Source: JAMXLG01 sp963765935 (GTDB lineage Bacteria > Vulcanimicrobiota > Vulcanimicrobiia > Vulcanimicrobiales > Vulcanimicrobiaceae). From it: DNA of 64,000 nt. Made by a program: the position numbers and the translations under genes. Below, piece by piece: positions 23,454 to 33,021 of this stretch. The notes below the pieces were generated by a model. That model was given only the letters and a program-made list of their open reading frames with translations, did no database searches and was not told the origin of the DNA. Within the stretch, counting starts at the first letter, position 1; every line of letters starts with the position of its first letter. The stretch is from NCBI GenBank assembly GCA_963765935.1, contig CAVXXX010000002.1:248001-312000 (forward strand), written 5' to 3'.

Positions 23454-24650
23454 TTATGTGAAGGCCGGGATGCCGGTGATCTGCTGACCGATGATCAGGG
23501 TATGCACTTCGCTCGTGCCTTCGTACGTGAGCACCGATTCGAGGTTGTTCATGTGGCGGATAACGGGGTACTCGAGCGTCACGCCGTTTGCGCCCAAGAT
23601 CGTGCGCGCTTCGCGGCAGATCGCAAGCGCTTCACGCACATTATTGAGCTTTCCAAAGCTCACGTGCGATGAGTGCAGTGTGCCCTCGTCCTTTTTACGC
23701 CCCAGATGCAACGCGAGCAGCGTTCCTTTGCCGAGTTCGAGTACCATATTCGCGAGCTTCTCTTGCGTGATTTGAAAACCGCCTATGGGGCGATCGAACT
23801 GCACGCGCGTTTTCGCATACTCGAGTGCCGTTTGGTAACAGCTGCGCGCGGCGCCCATCGAGCCCCAAATAATGCCGAAGCGCGCTTCGTTCAAACATGC
23901 GAGCGGACCGCCCAGGCCTTTCGCAAGCGGCAATTGCGCGCTTGCCGGAAGGCGAACGTCTTGCAGCACGAGCTCACTGGTAATCGACGCGCGAAGCGAA
24001 ATCTTCCGGTGAATATCCGACGACGCGAATCCCCTCGCGTCTTTCGGCACGATGTAACCACGAATGCCGTTGTCGGTGTTCGCCCAGACGATCGCGATGT
24101 CGGCGATCGATCCGTTCGTGATCCAGAGCTTCGTACCGTTGAGGATCCAGTCGTCGCCATCGCGCCGCGCGAAGGTACGCATTCCAGCCGGATTGCTGCC
24201 GAAATCGGGCTCGGTGAGTCCAAAGCAGCCGATGATTTCGCCGCGCGTCATACGCGGTAGAAACTGCTTCTTCTGCTCTTCGCTGCCCCAGCGATAGATC
24301 GCATACATTGCAAGCGAACCTTGCACCGACGCGAAGCTGCGCACGCCGGCATCGCCTGCTTCGAGTTCCATACACGCAAGGCCGTACGCCACTGCGCTCG
24401 CGCCCGGGCAATCGTAGCCCTGGAGATGCATCCCGAGTAGTCCGAGACGGCCGAGCTCGAGCGCAAGTTCGCGCGGCAGAAATCCTTCTTCGAACCATTC
24501 GCCGATATTCGGCAATATTCGATCGCGCACGAACGAACGCACCGTATCGCGGATCAAGCGCTCTTCATCGGAAAGCAGCGCGTCAATGCCGAGAAAATCA
24601 ACGGCATCGGGAGGCGCGGCGGTTTTTTGGTGATTCGAAACGGCAGTCAT
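23454..24650 (-). CDS. gcdH: Glutaryl-CoA dehydrogenase-like acyl-CoA dehydrogenase
   Basis: 398 aa flavoprotein. The pattern follows glutaryl-CoA dehydrogenase closely: SFASVQGSLAMYAIYRWGSEEQKKQFLPRMTRGEIIGCFGLTEPDFGSNPAGM, GTKLWITNGSIADIAIVWANTDNGIRGYIVPK, KISLRASITSELVLQDV, LGGPLACLNEARFGIIWG, and the C-terminal ILGANGVTLEYPVIRHMNNLESVLTYEGTSEVHTLIIGQQITG. The last contains the catalytic Glu in YEG. It would oxidise and decarboxylate glutaryl-CoA to crotonyl-CoA in lysine, tryptophan or aromatic breakdown. It is the first gene before the aldo/keto reductase in the minus-strand direction only by proximity; 18 bases separate the two, so co-transcription with upstream genes is likely. Confidence 0.85.
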   Translation of the reverse strand: MTAVSNHQKTAAPPDAVDFLGIDALLSDEERLIRDTVRSFVRDRILPNIGEWFEEGFLPRELALELGRLGLLGMHLQGYDCPGASAVAYGLACMELEAGDAGVRSFASVQGSLAMYAIYRWGSEEQKKQFLPRMTRGEIIGCFGLTEPDFGSNPAGMRTFARRDGDDWILNGTKLWITNGSIADIAIVWANTDNGIRGYIVPKDARGFASSDIHRKISLRASITSELVLQDVRLPASAQLPLAKGLGGPLACLNEARFGIIWGSMGAARSCYQTALEYAKTRVQFDRPIGGFQITQEKLANMVLELGKGTLLALHLGRKKDEGTLHSSHVSFGKLNNVREALAICREARTILGANGVTLEYPVIRHMNNLESVLTYEGTSEVHTLIIGQQITGIPAFT

Positions 24651-24668
24651 GGTGAGAACCTTCTATTG

Positions 24669-25655
24669 CTACCTATTCACGGAACTCATGTCGGCGTAGC
24701 GGGCGCCACTCGCAGCGTTAGGCGGAAAGACTTCCTCGATACGGCGGAGATCGTCTTGCGTCAGATGAACGTCAAGCGCGGCGACGTTCTCTTCGAGGTA
24801 CTTGACGTGCTTTGTGCCGGGAATTGGAACGACGTCGTCGCCTTGTGCGAGAACCCACGCGAGCGCAAGCTGTGAAGGCGCGCATTCTTTCTCGCGCGCG
24901 ATCTGGCCGATGCGCTCGACCAACTGCAAATTCTTGTGGAAATTCTCGCCTTGAAAACGCGGATTGCTCCGGCGGAAATCATCCGGCGCAAAATCGTCGG
25001 GCGATTGATATTTTCCACTCAAGAAGCCGCGGCCGAGTGGAGAATACGCGACGATTCCGATGCCGTTTTTACGCGCAGCTGCGAGCTGGCCGTTTTCCTC
25101 GAGATCACGCGACCACAACGACCACTCATTCTGCAACGCGGTGACCGGATGCACCGTGCAAGCGCGCTCGATATTCTTCGCGCTCGCTTCCGAAAGCCCG
25201 ATGTACCGGACTTTACCGGCCTCCACGAGTTCGGCCATTGCGCCGACCGTTTCTTCGATGGGAGTATTAGAATCGACGCGATGCTGATAGTAGAGATCGA
25301 TATGATCCACGCCCAGACGCTTCAACGATGCGTCGCAGGCTTGCCGTACGTATTCCGGCTTTCCACTGATACCGCGAAGCGCCGCGTCGTTCGCATCGCG
25401 AACAACACCGAATTTCGTAGCGAGAAAAACTCGGTCTCGATGGTTCGCGATGGCCTTACCGACAAGTTGCTCGTTACGTCCCGAACCGTACATATCGGCC
25501 GTGTCGAGCATCGTGATGCCGAGCTCGAGGGCGCGATGAATCGTGCGAATTGATTCGGCTTCGTCCGCGGCACCGTAGAACTCCGACATGCCCATGCAGC
25601 CGAGGCCGAGCGCCGAAACCGCCGGTCCGTTTCTACCAACACGGCGCTGTTCCAT
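24669..25655 (-). CDS. Aldo/keto reductase
   Basis: 328 aa from ATG 25655 (MEQRRVGRNGPAVSALGLGCMGMSEFYG). TIM-barrel NADPH-dependent reductase. Catalytic residues: Asp51 in LDTADMYG, Tyr56, Lys81 in ATKFG and the His of YYQHRVD. GIVAYSPLGRGFLSGKY and VPIPGTKHVKYLEENVAAL near the C-terminus belong to the AKR13/YakC-like group. Substrate unknown. The open frame continues upstream for 89 codons without homology, so those are rejected. Confidence 0.9.
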   Translation of the reverse strand: MEQRRVGRNGPAVSALGLGCMGMSEFYGAADEAESIRTIHRALELGITMLDTADMYGSGRNEQLVGKAIANHRDRVFLATKFGVVRDANDAALRGISGKPEYVRQACDASLKRLGVDHIDLYYQHRVDSNTPIEETVGAMAELVEAGKVRYIGLSEASAKNIERACTVHPVTALQNEWSLWSRDLEENGQLAAARKNGIGIVAYSPLGRGFLSGKYQSPDDFAPDDFRRSNPRFQGENFHKNLQLVERIGQIAREKECAPSQLALAWVLAQGDDVVPIPGTKHVKYLEENVAALDVHLTQDDLRRIEEVFPPNAASGARYADMSSVNR

Positions 25656-25663
25656 GACGTTAC

Positions 25664-26089
25664 TTACCTTTTGAGAACGCGAGCGAGTTTGTCGAAGAGC
25701 GCGTCCGTGGAGCGGTCGAATGAATCTTCCCAGCGACGCCAAAGCAACCGGCCATCGGTATCGCTGAGGGTCGCTTCGACGCGGTATTCGAGAACGGTCT
25801 CCTTGCCCTCGCTCGAGAGATAAAAGCCGTGCGTCCCTTCTACGCCGTCGTTGAGAATGCGCCAAACGATGCGCTCTTCGGGGACGATCTCGCAGAGGAC
25901 GGCGTGAATACCAAGATGCCACTCTTCCGTTTTCTCCGGGGACAGCGGCCCCGGCGAACGCATGAACGGCTGCGATGCGAACGGCCAGATCTGATCGCCG
26001 GACGTACCCATTTCCTCGAGCAAATGGAAGATCCGGCGCTTGGTACCATGGAACGTGCGTGTGCGCGACTCGCGAAGGTCGATTGGCAT
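25664..26089 (-). CDS. SRPBCC-fold (Bet v1-like) protein
   Basis: 141 aa without signal or membrane segment. Alternation of a short N-terminal beta strand, GTKRRIFHLLEEMGTSGDQIWPFASQPF, HAVLCEIVPEERIVWRILNDGVEGTHGFYLSS, and a C-terminal helix (WRRWEDSFDRSTDALFDKLARVLKR) matches the hydrophobic-ligand-binding START/SRPBCC fold. Function unknown. It lies 8 bases upstream of the aldo/keto reductase and is probably co-transcribed. Confidence 0.7.
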   Translation of the reverse strand: MPIDLRESRTRTFHGTKRRIFHLLEEMGTSGDQIWPFASQPFMRSPGPLSPEKTEEWHLGIHAVLCEIVPEERIVWRILNDGVEGTHGFYLSSEGKETVLEYRVEATLSDTDGRLLWRRWEDSFDRSTDALFDKLARVLKR

Positions 26090-26119
26090 GGCTTCGCCTT
26101 CTAGGCGCCGTTCGCTACC

Positions 26120-26863
26120 TCATTCGCCTGAGGGCCTCTCTGCGAGATAGAGATCCGTAACGTACGTGAAAGCTTTTTCCGAAGGCCACGAATCGAAGAG
26201 ATCGCGTAGTTCTCGCGCCATCGACTCATACGCCGCACCGCTTTTCGGCAAATAGGAGGCCGATCGCGCAAGCCCGATCAGCGCCTCCCAATCCAGCGCG
26301 TAGCGATGCGACGCACTCATGATGCGCGGAGTGCGCCAACCGTGGCGACCCAGGTCGTCTAACACGCGCGCAGATCGCCGGTCGCGATCGATTCCGCCGC
26401 CGCTCTCATCGAACCGGTCGACAATTGCTTCGTACGCGCCGGTGAAGGGATCGCGTCGATCGCGATGATTCCAGACAGCCGCAAACCGCCCATCTTTGCG
26501 AAGAATGCGATGCGCTTCCTCGAGCACCGCATCGGGGTCGAACCAGTGATACGCTTGAAACGCGGTGACGGCATCGACGCTCCCGTCCTCGAGCGACGTA
26601 TGTTCGGCGCTGGCATCGACGACGATGATTCCGTCCGCCGCAACGATCGCATCGCGCATTCCCGCGTTCGGCTCGACTGCGTAGACCGTTGCGCCGGCAT
26701 CGTGTAACAGGTGTGCTGAAATTCCCGTTCCAGCTCCGAGATCGGCAACGACCGGCGCGGTAAATCCGTGGACAATAGCGGCGACGATTTTCGTCGGATA
26801 CGTCGGCCGATACCGCGCGTAATCGGTAACGCGATTTGAGAAACGCAGCTTCGGATCGATCAT
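26120..26863 (-). CDS. Class I SAM-dependent methyltransferase
   Basis: About 247 aa from ATG 26863 (ATG at 26869 also possible). SAM-binding motif I VVADLGAGTGISAHLL, the acidic strand-end VYAVEPNAGM, motif IV-like SVDAVTAFQAYHWFDP and the helix VLEEAHRILRKDGRFAAVWN. Similar to ubiquinone/menaquinone-type or small-molecule methyltransferases, without any substrate hint. The 5' end faces the divergent DyP gene with a gap of 40 bases. Confidence 0.85.
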   Translation of the reverse strand: MIDPKLRFSNRVTDYARYRPTYPTKIVAAIVHGFTAPVVADLGAGTGISAHLLHDAGATVYAVEPNAGMRDAIVAADGIIVVDASAEHTSLEDGSVDAVTAFQAYHWFDPDAVLEEAHRILRKDGRFAAVWNHRDRRDPFTGAYEAIVDRFDESGGGIDRDRRSARVLDDLGRHGWRTPRIMSASHRYALDWEALIGLARSASYLPKSGAAYESMARELRDLFDSWPSEKAFTYVTDLYLAERPSGE

Positions 26864-26903
26864 CGACATGATTCTTCCGCCGGCGTTTGGAACACCCCTC
26901 GCC

Positions 26904-27815
26904 ATGCATCCGCAGCCAGCCATTTTTGCACTCGGCGATGCCGCCTATATCTATCTCGAATTTCTCATGCTTCCCGGCATCGAACCGCGAGCGCTCGCCG
27001 GAACGGCGGCGAACATTCACGAGCCTCGCACGACGGTCGGCGGCGTAAATTTCGCGGTTGGTTTCCGGCCGTCACTGTGGCGCGCGCTAGCACCGGAAGA
27101 TACGCCTGCCGACGCACGTGATTTCGACCGTCCGTATGTCGGTCCGGACGGTTTTATGATGCCGGCGACGCAGTGCGACCTGTGGTTGTATTTGAGCGGC
27201 GCATCGTACGATATCGTTTGGGAGAGCGCCCGAGGAGCGATCGAGGCAATGCGCGGCATCGCGGTGCTCGCAACCGATATCGACGGATGGTCGTACAAGC
27301 ACAGCCGCGATCTCACCGGTTTTGAAGACGGCACCGAGAATCCGAGTTTGATGCAAGCGCCGGACGTTGCACTCGTTCCTCCAGGACAACCCGGCGAAGG
27401 CGCCAGCATCCTACTCTTCCAGAAGTGGCGTCACGAACTTACGTGGGAGGACCTCACCACCGAACAGCAAGAGCGCGCGATGGGACGTACAAAAGCCGCG
27501 AGCATCGAGTTCCCTGAAGATCGAATGCCGGCCGATTCGCATGTATCGCGCGCGAAGGACGTCGTGGATGGTGAAGAGCGAAAGATCTTCCGCCGCAACA
27601 CGCCGTATGGCAACGTTCGTGAATTCGGCACGGTCTTCGTTGGCTTTAGCGCGCAACAATCGCGACTCGATCGCATGCTCGTGCGCATGGCGGGAATAGA
27701 AGGCGGAATACGCGATGCTCTCACACGCTTCACGACGCCGCTCACCGGTGCCTATTACGTCATTCCGTCGATCGATGCGCTCGCACGATTCGCAACCGAA
27801 CCGGGGCCGAATTAA
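26904..27815 (+). CDS. DyP-type heme peroxidase
   Basis: 303 aa from ATG 26904 (MHPQPAIFALGDAAYIYLEF, typical of the family start); an upstream ATG at 26868 would overlap the methyltransferase start. The GXXDG catalytic motif appears in DLTGFEDGTENP, with the catalytic Asp. HVSRAK contains the likely proximal heme His, and RRNTPYGN with its Arg is the distal element. No Tat or Sec signal, so cytoplasmic; YfeX-like class. No encapsulin gene is adjacent. It may reduce peroxides or act on dyes/porphyrins; the natural substrate is unknown. Confidence 0.88.
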   Translation: MHPQPAIFALGDAAYIYLEFLMLPGIEPRALAGTAANIHEPRTTVGGVNFAVGFRPSLWRALAPEDTPADARDFDRPYVGPDGFMMPATQCDLWLYLSGASYDIVWESARGAIEAMRGIAVLATDIDGWSYKHSRDLTGFEDGTENPSLMQAPDVALVPPGQPGEGASILLFQKWRHELTWEDLTTEQQERAMGRTKAASIEFPEDRMPADSHVSRAKDVVDGEERKIFRRNTPYGNVREFGTVFVGFSAQQSRLDRMLVRMAGIEGGIRDALTRFTTPLTGAYYVIPSIDALARFATEPGPN

Positions 27816-27819
27816 GTCA

Positions 27820-28056
27820 TTACCCCTTCGGGCCGATGTCACGCTCCGCGATTTTGCCGAGATTATTTACAACGACTATTGCGATGATCGTGATAATGAC
27901 GGCGTAGAGCAGTTCGGCCCAAACACCGGTTCCCGATTTCAAGAACAATCCGATGAAATCCGTAATGAACTTGTTCCACGCGCCTGCCGCGATAAGGCCG
28001 AACGCGACGGTTGCGAGCGAGATCATCGTACCAAGATACGTCGGCTTGACTTCCAT
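27820..28056 (-). CDS. DUF5654 family small membrane protein
   Basis: 78 aa with two hydrophobic segments (ISLATVAFGLIAAGAWNKFI and WAELLYAVIITIIAIVVV) and a charged C-terminus NLGKIAERDIGPKG. The pattern AFGLIAAGAWN resembles the DUF5654 family, whose role is unknown. It is convergent with the DyP gene (4 bases between the stops) and is separated from the upstream str block by the terminator at 28087-28112. Confidence 0.75.
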   Translation of the reverse strand: MEVKPTYLGTMISLATVAFGLIAAGAWNKFITDFIGLFLKSGTGVWAELLYAVIITIIAIVVVNNLGKIAERDIGPKG

Positions 28057-28086
28057 TTATCGCTCCTCGTGATGCGGAAAAAGAAA

Positions 28087-28112
28087 AAGCCCGAAGCGCT
28101 TGCTTCGGGCTT
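28087..28112 (-). terminator. Strong rho-independent terminator of the str block
   Basis: A perfect 11-bp stem (AAGCCCGAAGC with GCTTCGGGCTT) and GCTT loop lie 21 bases after the rpsJ stop, followed on the minus strand by TTTTTCTTTTTC. It ends transcription of rpsL-rpsG-fusA-tuf-rpsJ. Confidence 0.9.
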
Positions 28113-28132
28113 ATCCGTCGTTTTCCGTCGTC

Positions 28133-28441
28133 TTATGCCTTGAGTTCGATGTCGACGCCGGCCGGGAGATCGAGATGCATGAGGGCATCCATCGTCTTCG
28201 GCGAGGCCTGGAGGATATCGATGAGACGCTTATGCGTGCGCATCTCGAAGTGCTCGCGCGACTTCTTGTCGTTGTTCGTGGAACGCTGCACGCAGAACCG
28301 GTTGATCTCGGTGGGCAGCGGAACCGGGCCGCTCACAAATGCTCCGGTGCGCTTCGCCGTCTCGACGATACGCTCGGCGCTTTGGTCCAGCACCTTATGA
28401 TCAAACGCTTTCAAGCGAATGCGAATCTTTTGCTTAGCCAC
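28133..28441 (-). CDS. rpsJ: 30S ribosomal protein S10
   Basis: 102 aa. KQKIRIRLKAFDHKVLDQSAERIVETAKRTGAFVSGPVPLPTEINRFCVQRSTNNDKKSREHFEMRTHKRLIDILQASPKTMDALMHLDLPAGVDIEL is canonical. S10 is also NusE, a transcription antitermination factor that binds NusB. It is the last gene of the str block here, 126 bases downstream of tuf, instead of heading the S10 operon. Confidence 0.98.
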   Translation of the reverse strand: MAKQKIRIRLKAFDHKVLDQSAERIVETAKRTGAFVSGPVPLPTEINRFCVQRSTNNDKKSREHFEMRTHKRLIDILQASPKTMDALMHLDLPAGVDIELKA

Positions 28442-28490
28442 GTCTCTCTCTATCCTAAATTTTCAAAGAACGAACTCAAGGTAGTCCAGG

Positions 28491-28516
28491 CGATCCTTCG
28501 ACAAGCTCAGGATGAC
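28491..28516 (-). repeat. Dispersed short repeat, copy 3, between tuf and rpsJ
   Basis: On the minus strand GTCATCCTGAGCTTG is followed by TCGAAGGATCG, the longest conserved form; it is identical over about 25 bases to the copy at 43285. It lies inside the tuf-rpsJ spacer of the str transcript. Confidence 0.8.
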
Positions 28517-28566
28517 ACTGGAACAGCAAGGGGCAGTCTACCATGACTGCCCCGTCGTTGTCTATG

Positions 28567-29766
<1,200 letters not shown>

Positions 29767-29795
29767 TTTTGTTTATTGCTTTCCTCGTCTAATAT

Positions 29796-29816
29796 CCGTC
29801 GATGATTTCTCGACGG
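29796..29816. promoter_or_regulatory. Inverted repeat in the fusA-tuf spacer
   Basis: CCGTCGA (29796-29802) and TCGACGG (29810-29816) are perfect arms around a 7-base loop, about 30 bases before the tuf start. It could be an RNA hairpin that modulates tuf relative to fusA, or an internal promoter element; no clear -10/-35 pair was found. Confidence 0.35.
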
Positions 29817-29863
29817 CGTCGCTGTTGTTGTTTGGCAAACCCTCTAGCTATGCCGCCGAGGTT

Positions 29864-31966
29864 TTATGCTGGTGCACCCTTTTTACCGGTCGATTTGGCG
29901 ATGATTTCCTCTTCGACCATCTTCGGAGCTTTCTCGTAGTGAGAGAACTCCATCGTGTACGTTGCACGACCTTGCGTCATCGAACGCATGTCGGTTGCGT
30001 ATCCGAACATTTCCGAGAGCGGAACGTGCGCCATGATGACTTGCGCGCCGCCCGGAGCTTCTTCCGTCGATTGAATCAAACCGCGACGGCGGTTCAAGTC
30101 GCCGTTGATGGCGCCGAGGTAGTCCTTCGGCGTCGTCACTTCGACTTTCATGATGGGCTCGAGCAGAATCGGCCCCGCTGCCTGATTGGCTGACTTCCAA
30201 CCCTGCGATGCAGCGATCTTAAACGCCATTTCCGACGAATCGACATCGTGGTACGAGCCGTCGAACGCGGTTACTTTGAAATCGAGAACGGGGAAACCGG
30301 CGAGCACGCCGTTTTGCGCAGACTCCTCGATGCCTTGCTGAACCGCCTTCGCGTATTCCTTCGGAACCGCACCGCCGACGATCTTCCATTCGAATTGGAA
30401 GCCCGAACCCGGTTCGAGCGGTTCAACACGGAGCCATATGTCGCCGTATTGACCCTTACCGCCGGACTGACGGACGTGTTTACCCTGCTTCTCAACGGTC
30501 TTGGTGATCGCTTCTTTGTACGCGACTTGCGGTTTGCCGACGTTCGCTTCGACTTTGAATTCGCGACGCAAACGGTCGACGATGATTTCCAAGTGAAGCT
30601 CGCCCATGCCGCCGATAATCGTCTGTTGCGTCTCTTCATCGGTGCGCATGCGGAACGTCGGATCTTCCTGCGCAAGACGCGCAAGGCCCTTACCGAGTTG
30701 ATCCTGGTCCGCCTTCGACTTCGGCTCGATCGCCTGGAAGATGACAGGTTCCGGGAACGTGATCGATTCGAGGACGATCGGATTCTTTTCGTCGCACAGC
30801 GTGTCGCCGGTGCGCGTGTCGGTCAACCCGACCGCCGCCGCGATATCGCCCGCGCCGATCGCATCGATGTCTTCGCGATGGTTCGCGTGCATACGAAGGA
30901 TGCGGCCGATGCGCTCTTTCTTGCCCGAACGCGAGTTATACACGTACGAGCCTTTATTGAGCGTGCCGGAATACACGCGGAAGTACGTCAAGTTGCCGTA
31001 CGGATCCGTCGCGATCTTGAACGCGAGCGCGCTGAAAGGTTCGCTATCATCCGGCTTGCGCGACATGTCGTTGCCGTCTTCGTCGGTTCCAACGATCGGC
31101 TTTGCATCGAGCGGCGACGGCAGATACTCGACGATCGCGTCGAGCAACGGCTGCACGCCCTTGTTCTTGAATGCAGAACCGCAGAGCATCGGAAGCACCG
31201 TGCCGGCGATCGTCGCTTTACGCAACGCCGTCTTCATGCGCTCCACCGGAAGCTCTTCGCCGGCGAAAAACATTTCGAGCAACTCGTCGTCTTGTTCGGC
31301 GATCGCTTCGACGAGTTCTTGACGCCACTTCTCGGCAAGCGCCTTCAGATCGCCGTCCGCGTCGGTGAGCGGTTCGTCGCCCATCGTCGAGCCGAGGTCA
31401 TCGGTGTAGATGACCTTATGCATGGTGAAGAGGTCGACGACGCCCTTGAAGTTGTCCTCAGCGCCGATCGGCACTTGCACCGGAACGGCATGCGCGCCCA
31501 AACGCTCGCGGATCTTGTCCACGACGTTGAAGAAATCGGCGCCCATACGGTCCATCTTATTAACGAAGATGATGCGCGGGACTTTGTACTTGTTGGCCTG
31601 ACGCCAAACGGTTTCCGATTGCGGCTGCACTGCGGCAACCGAGTCGAAGAGCGCCACGAGCCCGTCGAGGACGCGAAGCGAACGCTCGACCTCAACAGTG
31701 AAGTCCACGTGGCCAGGCGTATCGATGATATTGATCCGGTGTTCGCGCCACGTCGCAGCCGTCGCGGCCGAGGTGATCGTGATGCCGCGCTCTTGCTCCT
31801 GGACCATCCAGTCCATGGTGGCCGCGCCGTCATGCACTTCACCGATCTTATGCACGCGTCCGGTGTAAAACAGGATGCGTTCGGTGCATGTGGTCTTACC
31901 GGCATCGATGTGTGCAGCGATGCCGATATTGCGGGTCTTCTCGAGGGTGAATTCTCTGGTTGCCAA
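29864..31966 (-). CDS. fusA: Elongation factor G
   Basis: 700 aa translocase GTPase. G1 AHIDAGKTTCTERILFYTG, switch I ERGITITSAATAATWREHRINIIDTPGHVDFTVEVERSLRVLDG, G4 VNKMDRMGADF, domain III and the domain IV tip (HDVDSSEMAFKIAASQGW) and domain V YATDMRSMTQGRATYTMEFSHYEKAP are all present. It starts with TTG at 31966 (MATREFTLEKTRNIGIAAHID). There is only a weak Shine-Dalgarno-like AGAGA. Spacing to rpsG is 24 bases. Confidence 0.98.
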   Translation of the reverse strand: MATREFTLEKTRNIGIAAHIDAGKTTCTERILFYTGRVHKIGEVHDGAATMDWMVQEQERGITITSAATAATWREHRINIIDTPGHVDFTVEVERSLRVLDGLVALFDSVAAVQPQSETVWRQANKYKVPRIIFVNKMDRMGADFFNVVDKIRERLGAHAVPVQVPIGAEDNFKGVVDLFTMHKVIYTDDLGSTMGDEPLTDADGDLKALAEKWRQELVEAIAEQDDELLEMFFAGEELPVERMKTALRKATIAGTVLPMLCGSAFKNKGVQPLLDAIVEYLPSPLDAKPIVGTDEDGNDMSRKPDDSEPFSALAFKIATDPYGNLTYFRVYSGTLNKGSYVYNSRSGKKERIGRILRMHANHREDIDAIGAGDIAAAVGLTDTRTGDTLCDEKNPIVLESITFPEPVIFQAIEPKSKADQDQLGKGLARLAQEDPTFRMRTDEETQQTIIGGMGELHLEIIVDRLRREFKVEANVGKPQVAYKEAITKTVEKQGKHVRQSGGKGQYGDIWLRVEPLEPGSGFQFEWKIVGGAVPKEYAKAVQQGIEESAQNGVLAGFPVLDFKVTAFDGSYHDVDSSEMAFKIAASQGWKSANQAAGPILLEPIMKVEVTTPKDYLGAINGDLNRRRGLIQSTEEAPGGAQVIMAHVPLSEMFGYATDMRSMTQGRATYTMEFSHYEKAPKMVEEEIIAKSTGKKGAPA

Positions 31967-31990
31967 CTTAAAAAATCTCTGGGGTTTGGA

Positions 31991-32461
31991 TTACCAACGG
32001 TAGTGGGCGAAAGCTTTGTTTGCTTCAGCCATCTTGTGTGTGTCTTCGCGCTTCTTAATTGTAGCGCCGGCGTTGTTGGAAGCGTCCATCAGTTCGCCCG
32101 CAAGTTTCTCTTCGAACGAACGGCCGCCGCGAGCGCGCGCGTAGCCGATCAGCCAGCGCATCGCCATCGCTTGACGGCGATCCGGGCGCACTTCCATCGG
32201 AACCTGGTACGTCGCACCGCCGACGCGACGCGGACGCACTTCTACAAGCGGCATCGCATTGGAGAGCGCCTGCTGGAACACTTCGTACGGATCCCGTCCC
32301 GTCTTCTCGGCGATGATGTCAAGCGCGCCGTACGTGACCTGTTCGGCCGTCGACTTCTTGCCGCTCAGCATCACCTTATTGATGAAGCGCGCGAGGATCT
32401 TCGAGTTGAACTTCGGATCGGGCAGAATCTGCCGTTTCGGTGCGGGACCTTTACGTGGCAT
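31991..32461 (-). CDS. rpsG: 30S ribosomal protein S7
   Basis: 156 aa. MPRKGPAPKRQILPDPKFNSKILARFINKVMLSGKKSTAEQVTYGALDIIAEKTGRDPYEVFQQALSNAMPLVEVRPRRVGGATYQVPMEVRPDRRQAMAMRWL is canonical; primary binder of the 16S 3' domain and repressor of the str operon in E. coli. 16 bases after rpsL. Confidence 0.98.
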   Translation of the reverse strand: MPRKGPAPKRQILPDPKFNSKILARFINKVMLSGKKSTAEQVTYGALDIIAEKTGRDPYEVFQQALSNAMPLVEVRPRRVGGATYQVPMEVRPDRRQAMAMRWLIGYARARGGRSFEEKLAGELMDASNNAGATIKKREDTHKMAEANKAFAHYRW

Positions 32462-32477
32462 GTGTCTCTAGTGTTCC

Positions 32478-32918
32478 TTATTTCTTCGTAACGCGCTTGG
32501 CGCCGTATTTCGAACGGCCTTGCTTGCGGTTTGCCGTGCCGGCAGTATCGAGCGTTCCGCGAATGATGTGGTAGCGAACGCCCGGGAGATCCTTGACACG
32601 GCCGCCGCGGACGAGTACGACCGAGTGCTCTTGCAGATTGTGGCCGATGCCGGGGATGTACGCCGTAACCTCTTCACCATTGGTCAAACGGACACGGGCG
32701 ACTTTACGGAGGGCCGAGTTCGGCTTCTTCGGGGTCACGGTCTTCACTTGCGTGCAGACGCCCCGACGTTGCGGGTTGCCCGCGACTTCGAACGACCGCG
32801 TCGGAAGATCCGGGTGGCCCGGCTTCGGTCCGGTGAGGATCACGCGGAACGCGCGGGTCTTGACCTTCTTCTCCGTCTTCGCCCGGCCCTTACGGACCAG
32901 CTGGTTAATGGTAGGCAA
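32478..32918 (-). CDS. rpsL: 30S ribosomal protein S12 with about 21-residue insertion
   Basis: 146 aa from a TTG start at 32918, which gives MPTINQLVRKGR and has GGAG at a spacing of 7; an earlier ATG at 32954 gives no homology. The conserved loop PKKPNSALRKVARVRLTNGEEV and the modified-Asp region VRGGRVKDLPGVRYHIIRG (decoding centre) are intact. Between KVKTRA and the GNPQRRGVC block there are about 21 extra residues (FRVILTGPKPGHPDLPTRSF) that E. coli S12 lacks. It is the first gene of the str block behind a strong promoter. Confidence 0.97.
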   Translation of the reverse strand: MPTINQLVRKGRAKTEKKVKTRAFRVILTGPKPGHPDLPTRSFEVAGNPQRRGVCTQVKTVTPKKPNSALRKVARVRLTNGEEVTAYIPGIGHNLQEHSVVLVRGGRVKDLPGVRYHIIRGTLDTAGTANRKQGRSKYGAKRVTKK

Positions 32919-32992
32919 AAAAGTGCTCCAAATCTCTGCTTTTACAACACACACAAAGTCGGCCGCACCGACGGGTGGGCCTGAACTACGGC

Positions 32993-33021
32993 AGTATAGC
33001 AGGGAGGATGGGGCGCGTCAA
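32993..33021 (-). promoter_or_regulatory. Near-consensus sigma-70 promoter of the str block
   Basis: TTGACG (33016-33021) and TATACT (32993-32998) on the minus strand are 17 bases apart. Each differs from consensus at one position or two. Initiation near 32986 gives a leader of about 68 nt before the rpsL TTG. The -35 overlaps the stop codon of the upstream gene. Confidence 0.8.

Noticed and set aside
30248..32491. 747-aa open frame on the plus strand across fusA and rpsG
   Set aside because: It is antisense to two certain, conserved genes, and its arginine-rich translation is what high-GC codon bias produces in the opposite frame.
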